From Balanoglossus misakiensis (lineage: Eukaryota > Hemichordata), in contig CM082576.2 of the NCBI GenBank assembly GCA_040954595.2, forward strand, positions 8,122,001-8,186,000: a stretch of DNA of 64,000 nucleotides, given 5' to 3'. Positions 40,867 through 54,200 of the stretch are shown piece by piece. Both the position numbers and the translations under genes were made by a program. Within the stretch, counting starts at the first letter, position 1. Every line of letters begins with the position of its first letter. The notes beneath the pieces are model-generated. The model did no database searches. It had not been told where the DNA came from and worked only from the letters and a program-made list of their open reading frames with translations.

Positions 40867-42206
40867 GACACCCGGTTTGCGCCGCCGGTCACCGACGTCG
40901 AAGTGCAAGCCCGAGCCCTGAACTCCCAGCACTCCGCCATCCCCATCCACACGCAGCGTCGCAACCGCTGGGCCGTGCGACTCTTCAACACCTGGGCGGC
41001 GGTCCGCAAGAGCCGGAGCTTGGACGCTGCCGACGAGGCGCACGTCGACAAGGCGCTGGAGGACATGGACGACCGGGAGCTGTCCTACTGGCTCTCCAGG
41101 TTCATTCTGGAGGTGCGCAAGACGAACGGCGCCGAGTACCCGGCCAAGACGCTCTTCTGCATCGTCATGGGGATCCAGTCGCACGTCCGCATCGAGACGG
41201 GGAAGAACCTGAGCGTCATCGAGCAGCAAGAGTACGACATGTTCAGACAGGTGAGAGCAACCGTGAATGCCAGGATGTAGAAAAATCATTGGTTTATTAA
41301 TTAACAAAGATAGACAGGTGTAAGGGGTAATTTGCATGCAGAGCAAACTTTTCCATTGAAATGGTGTTTGTATTTTCATAGCCAGTAATTTTTTTCTCAC
41401 TGCTGGTTGTTTTTGCTTGTTATTGGCATGAATATCATCCTACTCTGGCAGTCCAGGATTGGTATTTGTTTTATAGATTATCTGTTTTGAATGACCATTG
41501 ATGGCACACTTTTTTCACACGAAAGACAACAAGATTATTGACATGTCCTGAACAGGTACTGGAAGGTGAAATGAAAAGACTGAACGAAAAGGGAGTAGGG
41601 GTGGAGACGAAACACCCGGAGACAGAATTCATCACCGAAAAGGACGAGGATTGGCTTTGGGAGAACAAGCTACTCGGCGGCCACACTCCATTCATTCTGC
41701 TCAACACGATGGTGTTCCTCAACGGCAAAAACTTTGGACTGCGCAACGGGAAAGAGCACCGGAACATACGGTACTACCCCTCGCAGATAACGCTGCACGA
41801 GAAGGGCCGTCACCCTGCCTGCTTGAAGTACGAGGACGACTCGGTCAGGGTGTACAAGGGAGGGGCCAAGCAGCGCAAGGGCCGCAACAAGGAAATCGTC
41901 GTCTACGAGAACAAGGAACACCCGGAGCGGTGCCACGTCAGAATGTACCGCAAGTACCTGTCCATGTGCCCCAACACCAGCCAGAGGGACTACGGGGCAT
42001 TTTACCTCCAGCCGATCAGGAACCCCAACGACCAAGTCTGGTACAGTGTGCAACCGGTCGGGCACAACGCACTCCACCAGGTGGTGCCAGATCTGTTTAA
42101 GGCGCTGGGGAAATCAACATTCAAGGCCAATCACGCTCTGGGAGCGTGTGCAGATAGTTCAAGCAAAAGGGGCACTGTTAAAGAAGAACCCATTCATATT
42201 GACTAG
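40867..42206 (+). CDS. Crypton-type tyrosine-recombinase-like (DUF3504) domain, long-isoform 3' exons
   Basis: Exons 40867-41250 and 41556-42206 (phase 0 junction) encode 344 residues. The first exon starts in phase 0, matching the end of the shared acidic exon at 35783, and would give a 605-aa protein (numbering below). The region resembles the domain of ZMYM2/3/4, QRICH1 and KIAA1958, which derives from Crypton tyrosine recombinases: NTWAAVRKSRSL, YPAKTLFCIVMGIQSHVR, LLNTMVFLNGKNFGLRNG (box I Arg 452) and GAFYLQPIRNPNDQVWY. At the expected HxxR box the protein reads HALG (582-585). It then ends about 20 residues later without a Tyr region, in a tail containing VKEE, a possible sumoylation site. 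A catalytic recombinase is therefore unlikely; a DNA-binding or nuclear adaptor role is more plausible. It could also be a separate gene with its own first exon. Confidence 0.78.
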
Positions 42207-45200
42207 GGAAGGTGCTGACTGGTATGCAACCACTGCTGGTTTGCACATGTCCATGTATGGTCCAAAGAGCATGTCTGATGGTCTTTGAATGACCATGTCA
42301 TTTGACCAGCCCCGCTGTGAAGTCTGTCATTGGTTCAGTCTCAATTACCATGTGGTGTAAGTTGGCACGGGTGACTGTGTTCCTTTAAGGTGTCAGGAAC
42401 TGCCCAGAGGTCGTGCATGCATGGTTGTAACATTCCATATTAGCCTTATCTGTAGAAGTTTGTTGTAATATTGTCAATGTCTTGAAAATTTTCACAAAAC
42501 AGGGTAGCGTGGTCCAGTAACACAAAGAAAACACTATGTCACCATGCTGGATTTTTTCAAATATTCCCAACATAGAAAAACTACAGCATGGGGAGTTCAA
42601 TCAAAATTCAGCAAGATTTATAATGTTTATTTTGCTGCTATTCTTGTCTTTTTTTCTGTTGTGTGTTGTATATGGAAATGCAAAAGCCACATCCAATCTA
42701 CTGTAGCTGTCATGTTCCTCCGGAGGTACATGAACACAGATAAAATGGTACAGATTGAGTCGGAGGGCAGTTTCGTCTTCACTGTTGGAAATCTGGGTGA
42801 CGATTAGGTATCTCTGTACAATTCTTTGCTCCAAGAAATTTTTCTATCACCTGAAAGACCTACACCGTAGACACATGTTTATCACCACACCACTTGTAGG
42901 TTTAGTACACGACACAGTCACCTCTAATACATAACCCCATTTATTTGTGTCTTTCACCCAAACTCATGCTGATTCCATGTGTGGGACTAGCAGAGCAGTA
43001 TAGTACATCAGAAAATACAAAATGACAACATTAAATATCTGTTGTAAAAATAGAAAGAAAGAATTTACATCTGTGGTAAATTTGTGGCAGTGTATTGATA
43101 TTTAGTGCGTATTTATGGTATGAGGAACAGAAATATATCTAATTTATATTTATCTTAGATTCACTTTACTTGTCTACAGGAAAACATGGGTATGCTAAAA
43201 ATTTAGTGATATTTTGTTTGCATTGCAAATGCTTTTCTTCTGAAAAGCAAACACCTTCATCTGTGTGTCTTGACTTTGGCTGCCTTTTGTAGGTACAATG
43301 TAATGGCTCATATACTGTACACACTCAGGCCACTTATATGAACGCTTTCGTTTTTCTGTTAATTGGACATGAAAGTTGTTAAGCATGGTTGTGGATTGAC
43401 CATGGTTATGAAGGGGTTCCACTGTGGTGTACCTGTCAGTGCTGCCTTGACTATAGTTTTATAGCCAACCAGCAGAGCGTCAGATTATGTGGTGGAATGG
43501 GGTGCATCTTTGCTCTGAGTTTTAATGCATAACTAATGATAAGTTTTGTTAAGTATACGGATTGGTAAAATTGATTGACACTAGGTCATCCAGAACTGCA
43601 CTGGTTCCTGTGCAGCGCCCTCCAGTGGTAGGAAGGATATTATGTGCTCGTCCTCCAAACTCCCTTGAACGTAACTGATCCATAGTTTACATGTTTTAAA
43701 AAATCCTTTTTGCTTATACCGGTATATGTCGTGAGGTTAGAATGATAGCGAGGAAAAGGATTGGTCGTGATCAACAAAATGCTCCGGAAATTGTCGACAA
43801 TTTCGACTTGGTGATCGATCAAATCAGATTCCTTACTTCATTTTGCTGACATGTCATATGATACTGTACCGGATTCAGACGACCTCAACAGGTGATCAAC
43901 AATTACCACAGGAGAGCAAAAACGTATTACCAATATCTGACAACAGCGGATGTTGACTGTTAGGGCTTATACTGACATAGATAGAGGGACAACACGTATT
44001 AACTTTTTAGGTCAGTACCATTATGTGGTTTTGGTGTTGAAAGACAAACGAGCAAAAAAATCTGACGATTTGAAGTGATCTTTATTTTGCTAGAAACATT
44101 AAAAAATGTATAGTACTAGCGATCAGTCGATATACTTGCTCGATAATCATATCGTATAGTGCAGTGACCCGTTAAATCGCCCTTTTACAGCTAGAGGCGT
44201 TTGTTAGTTGTGTAGGCTGTAATGCTGTTTCCACTGTAAGCGTTAATAGGCTTAAAATTTAAACGCTGTATCACGACTTTTGTGAAGGGATTTTCACAAG
44301 GTGATACTCCTTCTTGAAGTGTGAAAGCCTTAAATATTACTCATCCAGGCAATGCAAACAAGGTAATCCCAGTCACGATCGCCTTTATTACTCGTTCCCC
44401 TGATCTGCTTTGCAAAGATCACTCGTAAAAAATAAATCTTCGCAGATTTTCATTATCGTTGCTATAGAAACGCCTGGCAGTCTGTCGGTCGCCTCCAAGG
44501 ATTGTTCCCGCCCGTTACCTGCAATGGCGTAAATTTCTGTTTGGTTTATAGTCATGCGTGGGTCATATAACAGCCTACAATGCTCAGGCCGGCGACGGGA
44601 TAAGGCAGAATGAATAAACCTCTCTGCCGAAAGATCATTTGACATTTGAGATACCGCATTTCGGTGTTTCAGTAATATCCCTTGCCCATTAATATTGACC
44701 CCCGTTTAGTTCAAACGTCGCCATGTCAATACTGCACGTCCGTCTACGTTAGCTTCACAGAAAACTAAAGCGTGTAGCCCGCGAGCCATCCCTTTGTCTG
44801 CCCATATTTCGCCGAAAGTCGGCCTTTCCAGGTGTCGCTGGACTAAATCTGTAAGTTATATGTATGTTTCTCTTCTCTTGAAGACTTTCACTCATATATC
44901 TCTGTGAGATCAATATTCACAGCAAGTTTCATCAATTTGTTGTCCAGTAATTTCGGACTGTCGAAATATTCACCCATGTCTGAAGTTGTGCAAGCAACGC
45001 ACTCCAACGCCTAACCAGTTCTTGGTATACATCTTAACATTAATTTTCAGTTCAATCCGATCGGTGTTCAGATAGCCTAACAGACGAAAGAAAGGCGTAC
45101 TGCATTACCGTCCCGTGAAAACAAGAGAGCTATTATGATGCGTGCCCGTGGCAACCTTGTTTTCTAGAAGGGATTGCATTTCTTTGAAGGGTTTAACAGA

Positions 45201-48200
45201 AAGTGTCCACGGGCGGCTGAATAGAATTGTTCGATTTTAATACACGAGGAAACATTATTCTTTCTAGTGACAAAACGGAGAACGGCATGCCCTTGATAGA
45301 TGACAACGTTCTTCATTTTCAAAAATGTGGCCCATCTTTTCAATGGTAAAACATGACGGGAAAAGTCAGTGTAAACATCGCGTCGTTTTTAGGATGAATG
45401 CACTACTCTAACTTCCTGTCTCGCCTCCGGTCACTAGTAATAGTTTTGAGTTTCAAACCCCGGATAAGGATCTTCTGCAAGATCCGAGTCCCAGGTACCT
45501 TCCCTATGCTTCGGTAATCAGCATATATTTCGTGGCCGACGGCATTACACAAAAGCATCCCGATTTCAGCATGCATTTGCTGTCAGTCAGATCCAGTCAG
45601 ATACTACCCACAAAATTCAATACTTCCATTTGCATACTCGGATTGACCCGAAAACACGGAATTAACAAAAATGTCATCGGATGCGCCGGATCTGTAGAAA
45701 TGCGTAACACTACATGCACACACGCTGACCTACAGACAGTTTTGATTCAATTTTTACAATTATTCTGAGAAGTTGGTGCTGTATATGACGTGTAAGATTG
45801 TTTGTCAAAGTCATGTTTCTCATCAAGAGCAACGGACTTTTTTTTTATAAAAATGATGAAAATTACACTGAGCCGAATTCAATTGACGCTTATTCCCACA
45901 AGGTAATATGTGCGTCACGGTTCATCTTCAGTGTTTTTTTTGTGATTTTTTTCCGCGAAACCAGGTTTCGGAGTCTACATTTTGGCTGAGGCAAAGTGAT
46001 TACCGTCATCCGGGGAGTAATCCGTACGTGCAACCATGATTTCAAACTTTCAACCCACCGGATGAATAACATTTCCTTCTGGCGGTGCAGCCACAAAAGC
46101 AGCTTCTATAAATGTCATCTCCTAATTGGTATTCACAATGACGTGAATCCCTTGTTAATGACATGCCCTGGTAAGCGCGTAAACCCAGCTATCCCAAGTC
46201 GGTTGTCCGAGTCATGACTTCTTTTATCTCGCGTTTCACTTCGGAAGAAACACATCAGCGGCCGCGGTGTCGAATTTATCGTTCCCTTTTCGTACATATT
46301 ACGCAGAACCTTTCAAACGCAGAGCGCGTGTCTGCAGCGAGGAGTCGACGCGACTAGTACTCACGCCCGACGATTTTTATATATTATCCGAGCTTTATGC
46401 TAAATCAAGGCGTGTTCTCTAGATATATACATACTGTCTCGCACGACAAGGTTAACGTCCGGCGCTAGCGAAAACAGACAGCGCAGAAACGATTTTTGGG
46501 AGAAGTGAATGCTGTGCAGAGCTAGTGGCGATAAATTTACCTGCGGTGATCATTACTGTCCATTTAATTTTATATATTCAATTCAGTCGTGTGAGAAAGA
46601 AAGTCGCGTTGGTAGGGAGCTATAAAATATTGATTAAAGTAAGTTATTTTAAGAGTAATTACCTTTTAAAACTATTAGTCACGGAAAGCGCAATAACGAC
46701 GGGCATATGCTACATAAAGGGAGAATCAAATCCTATTTCGGGGGGGGGCGACACACCAAGGGTACAAATTTACCATAAGGGAAGCAAACGTGACTTTAAA
46801 TGTTCTGGGATGTCGCAATGAAACCCAGCATCACGAGCATCCCAGACTAGTCGGATGTATCAGCGCATTTCGCCGAAGGGGATGGTTACGCGGCCGTCTT
46901 TGAAGAATCCGCAGAAATGATAGATGAATAGCTGATATCCATTTCTCCCTTACTTTGTCGACCGAACCTCGGGGGAAATGACAATGGTTTGGGTGGAAAT
47001 TATCATCGAAGCCCAAATTTTCCGCAAATGACGTTTTATGGCTTCCCTTTTAGCGGTCGCAAACGTCTCAAATGATAATGCAAAACCTTTTTTTTTTCAA
47101 GCATGACAAGATATAGCTCTAAAACTTGCGCATGTCATATAACGGTGGCGATTCCAAGCCGAATGATGACTATCACAACGAATATTAATGTTAATGTTAG
47201 CGCAGGAAATGTCACATACTCAGTCTTTATTACCGCTGTAAAATATAAATAATTATCGCTGCGCCAGTATATATCATCGTGTGCGTGCTGATTGAACAAT
47301 CGCTATTGAAATTTAAAAAATGGGGCGCGTAATTTATGAGACACCATGAAGTTCGCATTTTGTCAACTAACAACAGTTACATGCACGTCAAATGAATACA
47401 TTCACGAAGTGACGTCTTCCAACTTGATACTTAACCTCACGCGTGGCATGTGCCAACGCTTTCCGGCGACGAAAACAGAATTCTCAAAATACACAGTGCT
47501 GCATCGGTTTCTAAAATATCTATGGGTGAAAAGAGCGTTGATCAGATTGCTGTTTTTCGCAAATTAATTTTCATATATTACGAACAATTGGTCTCTTATC
47601 AACAGATAACAGTTCTTTACGTGTTAAAGGCATGGAAAAATCCGATTCATCGTGCCTTTTAAACAGTGCAAGCTGTCTTAGATATATTCAGGCAAGGATG
47701 ATTAGGCCTACACTGTTAATACGTGCAAGACAGAAGGTGGTTTTATCGCAACTTGCAAGTAATTTCATCATGCTACTCTTCCCAGGCTGAATCCGCCGCA
47801 TGTAAATATTGTCCCCTTGGTTATCCGCAAGGAATTGAATCCACTCCAAAAAATAAAGTAATTACATTTCGTCGTGCCAGAAACGGGCATTACCAAATTG
47901 ACTGAGACTCGCGCATTATCAATCTGGAGATGTACAAACTCGACGTTGTAATCGTGAGCGACGCTAATGAAATGGCGGCGATTTTTTTTGGCCTGCCCGG
48001 TTGTCCGTAGATCTCATGGGATTAAATGCGTTATTGAAGTACATGTACCCTGGGACTGATGACTGTACAACATATGTGTATGTGTGTGTGTTTGTGTGAC
48101 ACATGAATGCTTCACTTTGAAGGTCGGGTGGAAGTTTGTCTAGAACGAGGTCGACACCTGGCTGTGGTTCCTTTCGGCGTTTAATATTAGCGAATTTGAT

Positions 48201-51200
48201 GATGCCGTAGCAAATCACAATACAATCGACAGCACTTCGACCAACCAGACGATAAATATCGCCCCGGCAGCACTTCTGTCGCGATGTTTTCGAAATGAGC
48301 CCACGGGGAGTCACGAAGAGGAATTTGACGACAGAATGGAAACTGTGCGCTTGTAATAATATCTCCTCTCAGGCACGTCGCCAAGTCTGCACAAACACAG
48401 AAATATTATTTCAGAACATTAACGTTTGCGATGAATTCGGCATCGATAGAGGTGCTCAACCGATCTCTCAATACAGAATCTCACTCAGTATATTTTTACT
48501 TGTAGAGAAAGTTTATTGTTACACAGGCTTGGCGCGCCTAAGAAAAAAAAAAACGCTAGGTAGAAATTACACCAAGGGTGGTGCCGCGTTCGGCCACCAC
48601 ATGGCCATTAGAAACGGCCCTTTACCATATATGGGCATATGTAAATTAGAGGTAAACGTGTTCTTGTGAACAAAAGCGGCCAATTAAGCTCGTTCTACAG
48701 TCGGAATTGATCTAGAGCACAGGTGGTTGACAGCGGATTTTCCCCCGCAAGGGGCTTCAAGTTTACATAGCGTGATTACAAATCATGACAGCTTCCAACG
48801 TCAAGCCTGACTTAAGGTGCTTTGTGTCGGCGACTTAGCGACTTGTAATTGACCTTAATCCTTAGCATTTGGCAGAGTGACAACTGAGTTGTTCAGGTGT
48901 GCACGTTTCTGCATCCTGAATGCATTTACAAAAGTATCAACACGATTAAGGGATTACTCTCCGTCGGCGCTATAGTAGCAAATGTCGAATCAAATGCAAG
49001 AAACAGCTGATGACAAGAGAGATCTTCGTTATCGCGTGCGGATGAGGAGAACAAACCGAGGTCCGGAAATTAAACAGTACACTTGATCTGAGACGTTTCA
49101 GAAACGTCTAAGTTGTTCCTGTACGAACCCACCATTATACCTGGTATATTCTAACTTGAATATTCCCAAACTATCAACGAATATACATGTAACTCGGCTC
49201 AGGATCGGCAGAATCATCTCAAACTTGCGATCTTACTTCTATACACACTCTACAACAAAAAGCACTCAGAGTGGGAAATAAACGTCAATTGAATTTGGCT
49301 CCGTGTGATTTTCATGAATTTTTAAAACCTCGACATTTCAAGCGCTGTCGTTGAAGAATGAGAGTAGCTATAACTCATAATAAAATAATCCCCTTTGTCT
49401 ATTTTGGCTATAGTCGCGAATGATTCATTACCATTTTGAAGAAGACACTCACTCCTAAAACTACACTCTTTTGAAGGACATAATACCAATTTTTTTTTCT
49501 GTTAATAAAACGTCTCCATTTTCCGGTTTATTGACACTCGGTTTTATGAAATTATACATGTGTTGTCGTCGTTGAGAATAATGGCTTTGAAATAAAAACC
49601 AATAAGACAAAAGTCGGTGTCATCTTAAAGTACCATTTTGACTCTATCCATTGTTAGACTTGCACATATCGCCCGAGACTAAGATTATCTGGGACAGCGA
49701 CTGCGAAGAGGTTATGGGTAAAAACGTAAGACGGCGTAACCTATATAGATTAAACGTACATAGGTTGCTTGCTCGATATTAACCTTTTCCCCAAAGATAC
49801 GAAGGTACAGCGGTTTCCCATTAACGCCTGTCATTCTGTGGGACACATCGCAAATACAGGAGGCAGCAGCACCATTCACAGTCCATCGGTAGAGTAATTC
49901 GCTTCAGCAGACAAGCTTGTATTGTGGCAAACATATATATCCCTGGAGCAAAGAAAACTCGTTTTTTTTCAAACCGTGAAGAATTGATGCCTGGTCTAAT
50001 TTCAGCTTCAGACCTGCAAAGAATCGCTTCGCTGAATGCTTGTCGAAGCTGCTTAGCACACGCGATAATATCAGACATGGTCACAGAGAGAGAGAGAGAG
50101 TTTGATGCTAAGGGGAGAACCATTTGATTTCTGGGGGGTGGATGATTTTGGTCATGTAAACAAATCTTGTTTTTCTGATTCTGTGTATCAAATACTTTGC
50201 AAAACGTTAAATGAAACATAATATTTGTGATGCACTGGTTTTAGTGCAGGTTTTCCTAATGCGGGAAATTTCGTAAACAGAGTATCAAATTTAGAGCCGA
50301 AGTGGCCACGCATTAAATTCACACCCTGATCTCTGCTTTCCATGTCGCTCACGCTGCAAGCTTAGAAATAAATACAGATGTATCCCGCCACGAATAAGGA
50401 ATAGTCTGTTTCGTGAGACCTCATATCTCTACTGTGATTTGGGGGCCCTTGTCTTCTAAATCACCGAGTCTTGGGCTAACCGCTTTTTCATAGCGGTTTA
50501 TTTACATCTGCAGGTTGTCATCGCGTTTGAATTATGTTCTCCAGCAGAGCCCCGGCTATTTTCTACCCGAGTCTGGAGTAATCGCGATAAAAATATACAA
50601 CGGCATTCAGAAGCATCCATTCACACTGAAATGTAAAATACAACAGCTGGCACGACCCACACTTCGATCATCATCGACATTAGTGACGATATCAACGCGC
50701 ATCAAATCGTGCAAATGATCACATTTTCCCCAGTGATATTTTTCTGTCTGCAGTTGCTGCCTTTCATCTGATGCCGAATCTTTCCTTCGGTGGCGGCTCT
50801 CTTTGAACGCACTCAAAAAGAACTAAGAGAACGGATGTGTGTGTGGTTTTTAGAGAGAGAGTTACTCCTTATTTTGCTCGAGCCTGTTTTTATAGTCTTT
50901 TGCGATGGGCAGTCCGCTTTTTGTAACTGAAAAACGTACAAATTATGTTCCCCCGTCATGATTTCTTTTCCTGGATTTCAAAAGTCCTTGCACTGCAACT
51001 GTCTGAAATCCATTGGCCTCAATATACAGTCCAATTATCCTGAATAATATCTGAAGTCAGCCTATTTCTATGTCAGACGAAAAGTATTGTGGTAGAACGG
51101 GCAAGAAATTAAACAGTTTTGTATATCCCGCCATTTCACACCCAGGACAATTAATCAAATCAACAAATTGCTTTGGAGGATTGTTGGCGGGATGCATCTT

Positions 51201-54200
51201 TTGAGGACTCTAGCGTGTAGCAGCTGGTCTGTGTGGAGATAAAAGTTACACGATCAAGATATCATTTTTGTGACGCAAAGACGTTTTTCCGTGGCACGAC
51301 TTTGTCAATTTTTGCAACTAGCGAAAGTAATGAACAATATGGTGAATTAGTAAAGCAGGACAGTAGATAAGAACAGGAGAGCGGCAGATAGTATTTTATT
51401 CCACAAATTATTTCATGATTGGAGCGGCATTACTCTGAGTGCTATGATTACGAAAACATGAGACAATTTTCAATCTCACTGTCTGGTAGTACCGATACTC
51501 AAGTTGCCCGGTGTGTGTGTGTCTCCCCATGCAACAGAGCCTTGAGGGTTGCACTGATATTAATGTATAGAGTCCATATAAGCGTTGACTGCAAAACAGA
51601 AATCCAATCAACCAAAGAGATATTCATTATCAAATTACCATTTGATATCCCGGTGAGTCTGTAAGAATGAGACAGTTGACATTTAAAACCAATGCGGCCC
51701 GCAGGATCTTTCATTTCCATATCTCGAAAAGTTGGCGTTTTTCGCCAGTCTTTACTGTAAACCAAATTCTTCAACTCTGATTGGAGCAATATCACAGTAG
51801 TGAGTTTTAAGAAAACAAGATGGCGAACACTCTATATTCTTCTTTGTTTAAAAAAACTCATATACACTTCAATATAGCATAACATTTTAGAGGTTTACAG
51901 GACTATCAAGTTTTCTGAAAATTTGTTCCCGTCAGTTGAGACAGATGGAAAATGTTGAGAAGAGTAACAATACACATTGAACGCAGCCCCACGGGGTTGT
52001 ACAAGGAACCATTGTTGCCGCACAGAACAAAAATGCTGAAAAACAGAAACAAGTTACAGATAGTGGTCCTTTTAAAAAGTAAACGACAAACATTTAAACA
52101 CCCTGGCGTGATTGCTTCAGCATTTCAAAAAACACCTGCGAATTGAACCTCGGGGAACAGCTTTGTTGTTTTGTCGTCGAGGGAGTTTCTCGCATGCAGA
52201 TCTATTATGCAGATTTCTTTGGGGGGGGGGGGGGGGAACTGGTACCTATTTACCCAGACACGACATGTGAAGAATGCGCGTCATCAAACCCATCGAAACA
52301 CGACGCCAGAAGGCACGCGTTCTACAACTATCGTTTCACTAGCGATGCATTGGTGTTGCGTTAACGTTGGCAAGTGTACCACAAAGGCGCTTTGTGTCAC
52401 AAATTGCAGAACGTGACAAATCTGGGCACAAGTGATCTGGAGACGCTTTACAAGAGCAAACAATGACGTGAATCCAGAGAATTCTTCGCTTTCAAAAACA
52501 CGGTTCTGCAAAATTGCTGTTCCCCGCGGCGAACGAGGCGTGCAGGCGTGAGGCAGAAGGTAAAATTGAAGGGCCTGAATTGAAAACTCAATATGGACGT
52601 TTCAAAGGGCTTTGTCAAGATTTATACACATTTCCAAATATTATCACTAATCCATACATCGTTCGAGATTTTGTTTATGAGCACTATTCCCCGTTCTCTC
52701 TGTCGATTAAAAATTTATTGGCCTTGCGAGAAAATCTACAGTTAAATCGTGTAGCTATGAATCTGTCATTTGTGCGTTATCCAGTGTACAAGTTCACGGC
52801 CACGCCTGAGGCAAGATCATCCGACTTGATGGCATCGGAAGTTAGGTAGGCTGTTGGCCCAGTTTCTTCACAGCCGTGGTAGCTTTACCAATTACCATTT
52901 GATAAACGAACTTCCCTGTCTTGAAGTTCATCGTAAAACCCGTCACCTGGCAAATCAGAGGGAACAGCACGCGGTGAACATGACTTATGGCCCTAAAACT
53001 AATACGACTGGAGTGGAATTGGTTGCGGTCTGTACCACAAAGGGAAACCGTGCCCCCGTTTAATAGTTTGTTTAAAGCCCATCAGTTTGCCATAATATAT
53101 TTAAATTACAGACACGAACCACTCACTTAGTACACGTACGCTCCCTTCAACGTTTAATATCTACGTCAATTTAAACGGATATTAAAGCGTTCACCCATTT
53201 CTTCCTCTAAAAATCAGAACTTGCCCCGTATAATGAACATATGGTCACCGCTGTTGGGAGAACAGCCGGATCATCTGTCCTGGTTCAGACGCGATGGAGC
53301 GCGTGTGCCATCCGTTGAAAACCCGTACCACAACCCGGATATTCAAGTCATCTGCGAACTTGACCGATTTTTTTCTGGGACATTTTATGCAGATGAGCAA
53401 AAACACCTGCAACTTCCGATCGGGTCTCGTGAAATGTCGAGAGAATTTCTGTCCATGCATCATATGGCCAGTGGTATTTCGCGTACATATCAGAATCACG
53501 CGTCGCCTACGGGATTTCGAGGAAACCAGCTTCTAAGGCTAGCACAGCCTGTCCACGCAGTCTATTGGGATCTAATTTGGAAGACTAACTTTGAGCGACG
53601 AGGAACACGTGGCACACTTGTAATTGGTGTCTTCATGTATGATCCTTGAGGTAGCCAGATGGTTGCTTCAGGACTTTACAGATGTTGTCGATCATGTGTT
53701 GTGAACCGTGTTAACCCAATTTACTGTACTAACCAAAATTGTTCTTACCCCGTTCGTAGGCGCAGCCGCAGAACGAACGGCCAACGTCGGGAAACAAACC
53801 AGGCCAAATAAAACAGAGCCTCGCTCATTTCAATGTCCTAGATCCATGGAGGGACCCTTCCTATATTATTTTGGTACTCTCGTCACAAAGGGATTACTCG
53901 TTAGCGACCCCTTAAGCGATTTAGTCGCACAGCACAGTGTGTTAAAATAGATCATTATCCTTTAATAACAAAATCTCACCATGAGCGAAGCCATAACCGC
54001 CGACGTAAAACTTTGATTTGTGTGAAGCTGCAGCCAATTCTGCAGTGGCGATAACTGATTCAAAGCTGTGCGATAACACATGCCTTCCATTTCAACTAAT
54101 CATCAAAGTGCATGCGTGCATATCACAGCATGTCGACGAACGGCGAAAAACACAAAATGAACCTAAAAGATATGTAATTTCTTGTGATTATTAATACCCG

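Larger units (their letters stand above)
37292..41053. repeat. Tandem duplication of about 1.88 kb inside the BEN/recombinase locus
   Basis: Copy 1 is 37292-39170 and copy 2 is 39175-41053, an offset of 1,883 bp. All blocks I compared are the same, with no difference found in exons, introns or the polyadenylation signal. The block starts two bases before the donor of BEN exon 1 and ends inside the first recombinase-like exon. Four bases (TGAG, 39171-39174) sit at the junction. Each copy contains two BEN exons, the BEN-isoform 3' UTR and the start of the recombinase-like exon. It is either a very recent duplication or a false duplication in the assembly. Confidence 0.95.

Noticed and set aside
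52514-53649. Two neighbouring plus-strand frames of 111 and 142 codons
   Set aside because: Considered as a single-exon gene or retroelement remnant, but neither shows conserved motifs and they are in separate contexts.
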